5,599 nt of DNA. Origin: Bryobacteraceae bacterium (GTDB taxonomy: Bacteria; Acidobacteriota; Terriglobia; Bryobacterales; Bryobacteraceae). Of this stretch, positions 1 through 5,599 are shown piece by piece. The stretch is from NCBI GenBank assembly GCA_025350445.1, contig JANXXV010000551.1, positions 1 through 5,599 of the forward strand, in the 5' to 3' direction. The position numbers were made by a program, and so were the translations under genes. Within the stretch, counting starts at the first letter, position 1; each line of letters begins with the position of its first letter. The notes beneath the pieces were generated by a model that had not been told where the DNA came from, searched no databases, and saw only the letters and a program-made list of their open reading frames with translations.

Positions 1-347
1 GGTGCGGTGAAGAGCGTCTCCAGCGTGCCCATCTTTTTTTCCTCAGCGAAGAGGCGCATGGTCAGCAACGGGAAGATGAAGAAGTAGGACAGCCAGAACC
101 ACATGGCGTGGAAGGTATTCAAAAATTCTGTGTTGTCACGGGTCTGAATGACTTCATCAGTTTTCCCCACGATGTCCGCTTCAAGTTCCCCGACAAAACG
201 CTCGAACATAGGATTGCAGGTGAGGTATACGCCGTTTATATCTTTAAACCAAATCAACTCTTTCAAAGATTTGAAGATAGCTTGCAGATGCGCCTTTTGA
301 GACGACACTTGCTGATAAAGGGCGAACATTTCTTCAGATGAATTCAT
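1..347 (-). CDS. Chimeric ORF: PAS sensor half-domain fused to ABC-2 permease segment (partial, 3' end outside window)
   Basis: Reading the minus strand from ATG at 347, 115 codons stay open to the window edge. Residues ~24-66 look like the N-terminal half of a PAS domain of the kind found in sensor kinases (IWFKDINGVYL, CNPMFERF, then ADIVGKTDEV). Residues ~77-115 look like a different family, an ABC-2-type permease of the GldF sort: a hydrophobic helix (HAMWFWLSYFFIF) followed by PLLTMRLFAEEKKMGTLE and TLFTA, the conserved cytoplasmic loop after its second helix. The PAS fold is cut at about half length, and the permease lacks the ~50 residues and first helix that should precede this point. 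The change falls near residues 67-77 (about 119-149). GGAG sits 9 nt before the ATG. The parts are clear to me from motifs; whether the fusion is a real gene, a pseudogene or an assembly join cannot be decided here. A working permease looks unlikely. Confidence 0.6.
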   Translation of the reverse strand, partial: MNSSEEMFALYQQVSSQKAHLQAIFKSLKELIWFKDINGVYLTCNPMFERFVGELEADIVGKTDEVIQTRDNTEFLNTFHAMWFWLSYFFIFPLLTMRLFAEEKKMGTLETLFTA

Positions 348-481
348 GTTGAATCGCTCCAATGGGTAGCGTTCTTCCTCGTGGTGGTTAGTGGGGCTAC
401 AAACAACTTTAGCCCCGTGCTGACAGCATATTTCAACGTCGATTTCGCATTACGCTTATCAGCGGGGGAATTGCCGCCCAT
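344..481 (-). CDS. Short unidentified minus-strand ORF overlapping the PAS ORF start
   Basis: ATG at 481 opens 45 codons (MGGNSPADKRNAKSTLKYAV...) ending at TGA 344-346, which overlaps the ATG of the PAS ORF as ATGA. Upstream the same frame stays open to one TGA (515-517). Beyond that it is open again to an ATG at 559 (MQTEVKIPKTGLSY), so it could be a longer frame broken by one nonsense codon. I do not recognise the protein. The 4-bp overlap is the only positive evidence for a gene; the complementary plus frame is equally open, so chance is a serious alternative. Confidence 0.22.
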   Translation of the reverse strand: MGGNSPADKRNAKSTLKYAVSTGLKLFVAPLTTTRKNATHWSDST

Positions 482-533
482 TTCGTCCCATCGTTTGTCG
501 GCGCAATCGATATCTCAGTAGGACAGGCCTGTC

Positions 534-728
534 TTGGGAATTTTGACCTCTGTCTGCATAGTCCAACGAGATAGCGCTTGCCTCAGTGTGGCTGAGTCTC
601 TGCTGGAATTCCTCGACGCTCAAAAATCCTATCGCGACACACAGCTTTCGTACCGCAACCTGGTGGGGAGCTATCTATCCTCGCTTGCTCAACTCAGTCT
701 GGCCGTCGGCCAGGAGGTAACGCCATGA
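534..728 (+). pseudogene. C-terminal remnant of a TolC-like outer-membrane efflux channel gene
   Basis: The frame open from TTG 534 to TGA 728 encodes 64 residues. From about residue 20 (position ~591) they match the last helix of TolC/CusC/CzcC-type outer-membrane factors: ESLLEFLDAQKSYRDTQLSY, then NLVGSYLSSLAQLSLAVGQE. Such proteins are normally 400-500 residues, so roughly nine tenths of the gene is missing. Residues 1-19 look unrelated to the family, an in-frame TAG lies just upstream (519-521), and no ribosome binding site serves the TTG. The stop overlaps the adaptor ATG as ATGA, the usual tight junction of channel-adaptor-pump operons, so this end is original. In an intact locus the product would be the outer-membrane exit duct of the pump. 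The remnant may still matter by carrying the adaptor's Shine-Dalgarno. Confidence 0.75.
712..718 (+). promoter_or_regulatory. Strong Shine-Dalgarno for the adaptor gene
   Basis: AGGAGGT lies 6 nt before the ATG at 725, a near-perfect match at ideal spacing that fixes this start. It sits inside the last codons of the channel-gene remnant, so translation of the adaptor does not depend on the lost upstream part. Confidence 0.8.
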
Positions 729-1885
729 AGATTCAATCAGTCAGTCGTCTCATTGGAACCATCACTCTTTGCACCGCGGCGGCTTTCCTGGCGTCGTGCA
801 GCCGCGAACAGAACGTGAGCGCAAACGGCAATGTGGTCGATCCGTCGCAGGTCAAAGTCGAAGAATCGCCCGACGTCAACCTTCTTAAACCCGAGCATCC
901 GGAGCGCCTCCAGGTGGCGGTGGTCGAAATGCGGCTCGTCCGCGAAGAACTAAAGGTGACCGGTTCGGTAGCGCCAGATGTAAGCCGGTCCATTCCGGTG
1001 GTGTCTCTGTCTGGCGGCCGGGTCGCGGAGGTGAGGGCACGCCTCGGCGACGAGGTGAAGAAGGGTCAGCCGTTGCTCAGCATCACAAGTCCCGATATCT
1101 CGTCCGCATTCTCGGATTACCAGAAATTCCAGGTAGACGAAGTTTTGGCGCGGAAGCAACTCGCCCGGGCGCAATTGCTTTATGACAAAGGGGCAATCGC
1201 ACAAAAGGATCTTCAGATCGCGGAAGACATCGAACAGAAGGCGAAGGTGGACGTATCAACCGCGGCGGACCGGATTCGCATTTTAGGCGCGGATCTAAAT
1301 CACCCGTCCCCGATCATCGAGATAACGGCGCCGTCCTCAGGCACTATCGTGGAACAGAACATCACGGCGGGTACCGGCGTGAAATCACTTGATAATACAC
1401 CCAACCTGTTCGTAATTGCGGATCTTTCGCGAATCTGGATTCTGTGCGATGTCTATGAGAATGACCTGGCGAAAGTGCACATGGGTGACGTGGCTGAAGT
1501 GCGCCTGAACGCCTATCCGGACAAGGTGCTAAACGGCCGCGTCAGTAACATCGGTCGAGTGCTGGATGCAAACACGCGGACGGCCAAGGTGAGGCTGGAA
1601 CTCGATAACGCAAGCGGGCTGATGCGCCCGAATATGTTTGCTTCCATCACGTTTACGTCCGCCGGTTCAAAACGCCGGCCGGTAATCCCTTCCAGCGCTA
1701 TTCTGCAACTGCATGACAAGAACTGGGTGTTCCAGAAGGCGGGGAATGGAAGTTTTCGCCGTCAGGAAATTCAGACCGGCATCACACTCCCAGATGGGAA
1801 AGCGGAAGTGCTGGGTGGATTGTCGAAAGGCGATGAGATCGCGCTGAACGCGTTACAGTTCTCTTCCGCGATCGACTCGAAGTAA
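725..1885 (+). CDS. RND efflux periplasmic adaptor lipoprotein (membrane fusion protein, CzcB/CusB type)
   Basis: A 386-residue adaptor that would bridge the inner-membrane pump and an outer-membrane channel across the periplasm. Residues 1-25 form a lipoprotein signal (basic start, hydrophobic core, lipobox LASC with lipidated Cys25; Ser26 at +2). The order is typical of the family: a first lipoyl/barrel-sandwich half ~86-122 (GGRVAEVRARLGDEVKKGQPL), an alpha-helical hairpin ~123-185, a second lipoyl half ~195-230 (APSSGTIVEQNITAGTGV), a beta-barrel ~235-312 (LSRIWILCDVYENDL, then RTAKVRLELDN and GLMRPNMFA) and a membrane-proximal domain ~315-382. Length is normal and the frame uninterrupted. 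The linker after the lipid Cys (26-66) has no methionine cluster like the CusB metal site and no His-rich stretch, so metal specificity cannot be read from it. The pump gene follows after 18 nt. Confidence 0.93.
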   Translation: MKIQSVSRLIGTITLCTAAAFLASCSREQNVSANGNVVDPSQVKVEESPDVNLLKPEHPERLQVAVVEMRLVREELKVTGSVAPDVSRSIPVVSLSGGRVAEVRARLGDEVKKGQPLLSITSPDISSAFSDYQKFQVDEVLARKQLARAQLLYDKGAIAQKDLQIAEDIEQKAKVDVSTAADRIRILGADLNHPSPIIEITAPSSGTIVEQNITAGTGVKSLDNTPNLFVIADLSRIWILCDVYENDLAKVHMGDVAEVRLNAYPDKVLNGRVSNIGRVLDANTRTAKVRLELDNASGLMRPNMFASITFTSAGSKRRPVIPSSAILQLHDKNWVFQKAGNGSFRRQEIQTGITLPDGKAEVLGGLSKGDEIALNALQFSSAIDSK

Positions 1886-1903
1886 CGCGCGAGTAGTCAA
1901 ACG

Positions 1904-4900
1904 ATGATCAATAAAATAGTCGACTTTGCCCTCAATAACAAACTGATCGTCGCCGGAATTGGATTTCTCCTTTTGCTCTGGGGTGCGATCTCCTTTCACA
2001 ATCTACCGGTGGAAGCCTATCCCGACGTGGCCAATAACTGGGTTCAGGTGATCACGCAGTGGCCTGGGCGCGCCGCCGAAGAAGTGGAACAACAGGTGAC
2101 TATCCCGCTCGAAGCCCAGATGAACGGCGTGGGGCACTTGACGAACCTGCGGTCCACTTCCTTGTTCGGACTTTCGGTGGTGACCCTGATCTTCGACGAC
2201 GACTCCAGCAACTTGACTAACCGCCAGCAGGTGCTGGAAAAGCTTTCACTCGTCACATTGCCAACGGGCGTGAACGCATCGCTAGGCGCGGATTACAGCC
2301 CTGTCGGTCAGATTTATTTCTATACCTTGACCAGTCAAAACCCGAACTATGACCTGATGGAGTTGAAGTCCTTGCAGGACTGGGTGTTGCTTAAGCACTT
2401 GAAATCCGTGCCCAACGTAGTGGATGTCTCCGGCTTTGGCGGAATAATACGCGAGTACCAGGTTCTAGTGAACCCGGACAAGCTGATCGCCTATGGCTTG
2501 AGCATCGGGCAGGTGGAGCAGGCTCTTTCCAATAACAACGTAAACGCCGGCGGAAGCTTCATCGAAACCGGCCAACAACAAATTAACGTGCGTGAAGTGG
2601 GGTTAGTCAGGAACGCGGCGGAGATTGGTGCAACCGTGCTCAAGACGCAAAATGGCACACCGGTGCGCGTGCGCGACATAGGCGATGTGGCACAAGGACC
2701 CAAGATCCGGCTGGGAAAGCTGGGGAAGGCGATTCACCGCGAGGCGGGTAAGGTTGTTGACCGCGATGACGTCGTAGAAGGAATTGTGTTGCTGCGCAAG
2801 GGCGCGGAACCGGAAGCGACGTTGCGGGCGCTTCACGAAACAATCGATGATCTGAATGATCACATTCTTCCGGTGGGCGTAAAGATCGTGCCCCACCTGG
2901 ACCGCAGCGATCTGGTGCACCTCACAACCCACACGGTGCTTCATAACCTAACCGAAGGCATCGTCCTGGTGTCGGTAATTCTGTTTCTATTTCTCGGAAA
3001 CCTGAGAAGTGCGCTGATTGTTGCGCTCACCATTCCGTTCTCGCTACTGTTCGCCTCGATTCTGCTTGATCTGCGGAACATACCGGCCAATCTTCTCTCG
3101 TTGGGCGCCCTTGATTTCGGAATGGTGGTCGACGGGGCGGTGGTAATGGTCGAGAACATACTGCGCCACGTGGGAAAGAAGGACGAGCAGGATCTGAGCA
3201 TTGGAAAAAAAGTGCAGCGTGCCGCCCACGAAGTCCAGCGGCCTGTATTCTACGCCATCGCGATCATCATCACCGCCTATCTGCCCATCTTCACGCTGCA
3301 GCGTGTGGAGGGCCGGCTCTTCCGTCCAATGGCGCTAACGGTGGCCTTCGCGTTGTTGGGAGCGCTGATTTTCTCGCTCATCCTCGCCCCGGTCCTTGCC
3401 AGCTTCCTGTTCAGAAAGCAAGCCAAGGAATGGCACAATCCGGTCCTCGTGTGGATCACGGAACGTTACCGCAGATCCCTGCACGTGAGCATCCGGCATC
3501 GCTGGGTCACGCTTGGAGTGGCGGGCCTGCTAATTGGGTCCAGTCTGTTTTTAGGGTTCTCGGGATTGATTGGGTCTGAGTTCTTGCCGCATCTGGATGA
3601 AGGAGCGATTTGGGCGCGAGGCACTCTGGCGCCCAGCACCGGACCCACCGAAGGAGCGCGCGTGGTGCACGAGGCTCGTATCGCCTTCGCCAAATTTCCC
3701 GAGGTGACGCAGGTAGTCAGCCAGGTTGGCCGGCCGGACGACGGGTCGGATACTACAGGCTTTTTCAATACGGAATATTTTGTCGATTTGAAACCCCGGG
3801 AACAGTGGCGGCCTGAGTTCAAAACGAAAGACCAACTGGTGGACGCCATGGACCGCGAAGTGGAGAAAATCCCAGGCGCGTTATGGAATTTTTCGCAACC
3901 TATCGCGGACAACATGGAGGAGGCGGTCAGCGGCGTCAAAGGACAGCTCGCCGTTAAGCTTTTTGGAGAAGATTTGAAGAAGTTGGAAGCAACGGGCGAC
4001 CAGATCGTCAGTGTAATGCGAAAGATTAAGGGCGTCGAGGATCTCGGCATCTTCCGCGTGATCGGCCAACCCAATCTAAACGTTGTAGTGGATCGCGCGA
4101 AAGCGGACCGCTTCGGGATCAACGTGATTGACGTGCAGGATGCCATCGAGACGGCGGTGGGAGGCAAAGCGGTGAGTCAGGTGTTGCAAGGCGAGCAACG
4201 CTACGACCTTGTGGTGAGGTATCAGCCGCAATACCGCGGCACCATGGATCAGATCTCGGACATCCGCCTGCTGGCGCCTTCGGGGGAACGTGTTTCCCTG
4301 CGGCAGTTGTGCAAGATCGGAGTGGAGGACGGAGCTTCGATGATTTACCGTGAAGGCAACCAGCGCTACATTGCGATCAAGTACAGCGTTCGCGGGCGTG
4401 ACCTTGGAAGTACTGTGGAACAGGCGATGCGCGAGGTAACCAGCAACGTGAAATTGCCGCGAGGATACAAGCTCGATTGGGCGGGAGAATACGAAAGCCA
4501 AAAGCGCGCGAACAAGCGGCTGAGTGTAATTGTACCGATTACGCTGCTGATGATTGCCCTGCTGCTCTACTCGGCCTTCGGCTCGTTCAAGTGGGCCGGG
4601 CTGGTAATGGTGAATATTCTACTCGCGCCCGTAGGCGGGGTCTACGCGCTCTACTTTACCGGAACGCATTTCAGCGTTTCTTCGGGCGTCGGTTTCCTGG
4701 CGCTGTTTGGCGTTGCCGTGCAGACCGGCGTCATTATGGTGGAATACATTAACCAGTTGCGAGCCGCCGGAAAACCAATTGAATATGCGGCCGTGGAAGG
4801 TGCTGTGCTGCGGCTCCGCCCCATCATGATGACCATGCTGGTGGCTACGCTCGGCTTGCTTCCGGCGGCACTATCACACGGAATTGGGTCCGATTCGCAA

Positions 4901-5068
4901 AGGCCGTTCGCAATCGTAATTGTTGGCGGTTTAAGCGCTACGCTCTTGCTCAGCGTCTTCGTCCTGCCGGCGATTTATATTTGGATCGCCCGGCCAGGCG
5001 ACGTGCTGCCCACTGTAGTCGAAGATCTCGAAGCGGCGGAAAAGGGAGATTTACTGCAAGCGACGTAG
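1904..5068 (+). CDS. Heavy-metal-type RND efflux pump, CzcA/CusA family inner-membrane transporter
   Basis: A full-length 1054-residue proton-driven RND pump that would export substrate from the periplasm or cytoplasm through the adaptor and an outer-membrane channel. It has the usual layout: TM1 ~15-32, a large periplasmic loop starting PVEAYPDV (~35-42), TM2-TM6 ~350-502, TM7 ~534-553, a second periplasmic loop ~555-870 and TM8-TM12 ~873-1028. TM4 carries DFGMVVDGAVVMVEN at 404-418; Asp404, Asp410 and Glu417 correspond to the essential Asp402, Asp408 and Glu415 of CzcA. CusA pumps lack the first Asp. At the positions of the CusA copper-relay methionines (573, 623, 672) the aligned stretches GAIWARGTL, FFNTEYF and DNMEEAVSG appear to offer no matching Met. 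This favours a divalent-cation-like class over Cu/Ag, but the substrate is inferred. The ATG at 1904 starts MINKIVDFALNN, a normal family start, although no strong Shine-Dalgarno precedes it. No frame damage is seen. Confidence 0.94.
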   Translation: MINKIVDFALNNKLIVAGIGFLLLLWGAISFHNLPVEAYPDVANNWVQVITQWPGRAAEEVEQQVTIPLEAQMNGVGHLTNLRSTSLFGLSVVTLIFDDDSSNLTNRQQVLEKLSLVTLPTGVNASLGADYSPVGQIYFYTLTSQNPNYDLMELKSLQDWVLLKHLKSVPNVVDVSGFGGIIREYQVLVNPDKLIAYGLSIGQVEQALSNNNVNAGGSFIETGQQQINVREVGLVRNAAEIGATVLKTQNGTPVRVRDIGDVAQGPKIRLGKLGKAIHREAGKVVDRDDVVEGIVLLRKGAEPEATLRALHETIDDLNDHILPVGVKIVPHLDRSDLVHLTTHTVLHNLTEGIVLVSVILFLFLGNLRSALIVALTIPFSLLFASILLDLRNIPANLLSLGALDFGMVVDGAVVMVENILRHVGKKDEQDLSIGKKVQRAAHEVQRPVFYAIAIIITAYLPIFTLQRVEGRLFRPMALTVAFALLGALIFSLILAPVLASFLFRKQAKEWHNPVLVWITERYRRSLHVSIRHRWVTLGVAGLLIGSSLFLGFSGLIGSEFLPHLDEGAIWARGTLAPSTGPTEGARVVHEARIAFAKFPEVTQVVSQVGRPDDGSDTTGFFNTEYFVDLKPREQWRPEFKTKDQLVDAMDREVEKIPGALWNFSQPIADNMEEAVSGVKGQLAVKLFGEDLKKLEATGDQIVSVMRKIKGVEDLGIFRVIGQPNLNVVVDRAKADRFGINVIDVQDAIETAVGGKAVSQVLQGEQRYDLVVRYQPQYRGTMDQISDIRLLAPSGERVSLRQLCKIGVEDGASMIYREGNQRYIAIKYSVRGRDLGSTVEQAMREVTSNVKLPRGYKLDWAGEYESQKRANKRLSVIVPITLLMIALLLYSAFGSFKWAGLVMVNILLAPVGGVYALYFTGTHFSVSSGVGFLALFGVAVQTGVIMVEYINQLRAAGKPIEYAAVEGAVLRLRPIMMTMLVATLGLLPAALSHGIGSDSQRPFAIVIVGGLSATLLLSVFVLPAIYIWIARPGDVLPTVVEDLEAAEKGDLLQAT

Positions 5069-5075
5069 AGCCAGC

Positions 5076-5182
5076 TACGAAATGACATTTCCAATTACGA
5101 CAAACCGATTGCTGCCACGCGCGGCTCGGAATGCCTTCCGGGCCACGACCGTGAGGGAGTGGTTTGCAATGTTTATTTCGTA
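5076..5182. repeat. Nested inverted repeat, MITE/REP-like palindromic element
   Basis: Three nested pairs of arms lie around one centre. Outer arms TACGAAATGACATT (5076-5089) and AATGTTTATTTCGTA (5168-5182) are inverted copies with one mismatch and one gap. Middle arms CAAACC (5101-5106) and GGTTTG (5161-5166) pair perfectly. Inner arms CGCGGCTCGG (5120-5129) and CCGGGCCACG (5138-5147) pair at 9 of 10 positions counting one G-T, around an 8-nt loop. Middle and inner arms share exactly the same dyad axis; the region between them (5107-5119 against 5148-5160) no longer pairs. The TA at each outer end could be a TA target duplication. The right inner arm read on the minus strand gives CACTCCCTCACGGTCGTGG, which resembles a dispersed motif I recall from Acidobacteriota intergenic DNA. 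It lies 8 nt after the pump stop and could also shape the 3' end of the operon transcript. Confidence 0.65.
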
Positions 5183-5528
5183 ATGAGTCCTTCGACTGCC
5201 GCGCCAAGTCAACCTCGATAGCGGAATAGCCCATCGCCGTTAGCGTGCGAACAAATAGCGAAGCTGACCGGGTTGACCTCTCCGGTCCATTTGAGATCGT
5301 GGTCGATCTGGCGGCGTTGGGCGCGATGATGATCTGACGCCCGAACAGGAATCGGGCAATGATCCGATTAGATCAAGACGAAACGCAAAAACCCGACAGA
5401 ATCGAGAGAATCCCTTTAGAATCGCTGGTTGATAGCGTAACATTTCACCGTTCTTCCGCCGGCTCCAATGGAATATCCAGCCGTCCGCCCCGCCCGTAAT
5501 ATACTGAAACCCACCCTTCCCCCCCCAC
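5183..5528. other. Intergenic stretch upstream of the MFS gene, no convincing gene
   Basis: No open frame here has recognisable family motifs. Visible small structures are a hairpin GACCGG/CCGGTC (5266-5271 with 5282-5287), a perfect hairpin GCCCGA/TCGGGC with a 7-nt loop (5339-5344 with 5352-5357) without a following T-run, and three AGAATC copies at 5398, 5407 and 5418. A minus-strand frame through ~5185-5335 stays open (RTLTAMGYSAIEVDLARQ) but resembles nothing I know and runs into the inverted repeat. The last 19 nt before 5529 are almost all pyrimidine, with a run of eight C (5519-5526). Confidence 0.5.
5415..5502 (+). promoter_or_regulatory. Candidate promoter region of the MFS gene
   Basis: Two weak sigma70-like options are visible. 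One is TTTAGA (5415-5420), a 17-nt spacer and TAACAT (5438-5443), each box matching the consensus at 4 of 6. The other is TAATAT (5497-5502) as a lone -10-like box without a good -35. The third AGAATC copy (5418-5423) overlaps the first -35 candidate, which would suit an operator, but this is inference only. Confidence 0.2.
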
Positions 5529-5599
5529 ATGCCCAAAATCCCCAAACTCCGCTGGGTAATCGCCGCCATGCTCTGCGCCGCGACGATGATCAACTACGC
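5529..5599 (+). CDS. Major facilitator superfamily transporter, N-terminus only (runs off right edge)
   Basis: ATG at 5529 opens 23 codons to the window edge, encoding MPKIPKLRWVIAAMLCAATM followed by INY. A short basic start, then RWVIAA...CAATMINY, is the typical first transmembrane helix of the anion:cation symporter group of MFS carriers (hexuronate/galactonate transporter type), where the next residues are usually an Asp-Arg pair. It would be an inner-membrane uptake carrier, probably for an organic acid or sugar acid; the substrate cannot be told from this much. No Shine-Dalgarno precedes the start; the leader is a C-rich pyrimidine tract. It is separated from the pump gene by 460 bp and the inverted repeat, so it is likely a separate transcription unit. 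Confidence 0.6.
   Translation, partial: MPKIPKLRWVIAAMLCAATMINY

Noticed and set aside
108..341. Plus-strand ORF of 77 codons at the left edge
   Set aside because: It is antisense to the PAS and permease motifs, which are far more convincing on the minus strand.
3466..4167. Long minus-strand ORF of 233 codons inside the pump gene
   Set aside because: It lies entirely antisense to strongly conserved RND coding sequence and its Ser/Thr/Arg-rich protein is typical of an antisense shadow frame.
5076..5182. CRISPR array or tRNA-like structure in the right intergenic region
   Set aside because: There are no regularly spaced direct repeats and no cloverleaf; the structure is explained by nested inverted arms.
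4950..5234. Minus-strand ORF of 94 codons over the pump's 3' end
   Set aside because: It overlaps well-supported pump codons and reads through the inverted repeat; its central peptide is simply the repeat translated.
5339..5357. Hairpin GCCCGA/TCGGGC as a rho-independent terminator
   Set aside because: The stem is perfect but only 6 bp, no T-run follows on either strand, and no gene ends next to it.
5240..5593. Minus-strand ORF of 117 codons across the right intergenic region
   Set aside because: It runs opposite the clear MFS start, its composition is rich in Arg, Ser and Pro and it shows no family motif; it is best seen as a chance frame.

Overview
The window is about 5.6 kb of moderately GC-rich bacterial DNA. 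Its core is a tripartite RND efflux locus. A periplasmic adaptor lipoprotein (725-1885) and a full-length CzcA/CusA-type inner-membrane pump (1904-5068) are both intact and co-directional. The outer-membrane channel gene that should precede them survives only as its last ~47 codons (about 588-728). That stub still overlaps the adaptor start by ATGA and carries the adaptor's Shine-Dalgarno, so the operon junction is original and the damage lies further upstream. The organism looks like a Gram-negative soil-type lineage. Acidobacteriota is my best guess, from the character of the pump, the permease fragment and the intergenic repeat; this is inference, not a database result.

Left flank (1 to ~590): a patchwork on the minus strand. 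An ORF entering at 347 and leaving the window at position 1 begins with a PAS sensor half-domain. At about 119-149 it passes in frame into an ABC-2-type permease segment. Its ATG overlaps by ATGA the stop of a short minus-strand ORF (344-481). Together with the beheaded channel gene at ~588, this suggests at least two breakpoints in 600 bp: either a real rearrangement scar or an assembly chimera.

Right flank (5069-5528): 460 bp without a convincing gene. It holds a ~107-bp nested inverted repeat (5076-5182), MITE/REP-like, directly behind the pump gene. A promoter-like stretch follows, with three AGAATC repeats, a small hairpin and a C-rich leader without a Shine-Dalgarno. At 5529 a major facilitator superfamily gene starts and runs off the right edge.

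How the parts work together: the pump uses the proton gradient to move substrate, and the adaptor links it to an outer-membrane channel. The pump keeps the CzcA-type Asp/Asp/Glu set in TM4 and lacks the CusA methionine relay, so divalent-cation export is a better guess than Cu/Ag. Because the cognate channel is broken, the pair would have to borrow a TolC-like channel encoded elsewhere. No clearly new biological system was found; the most unusual items are the PAS/permease fusion and the palindromic element.
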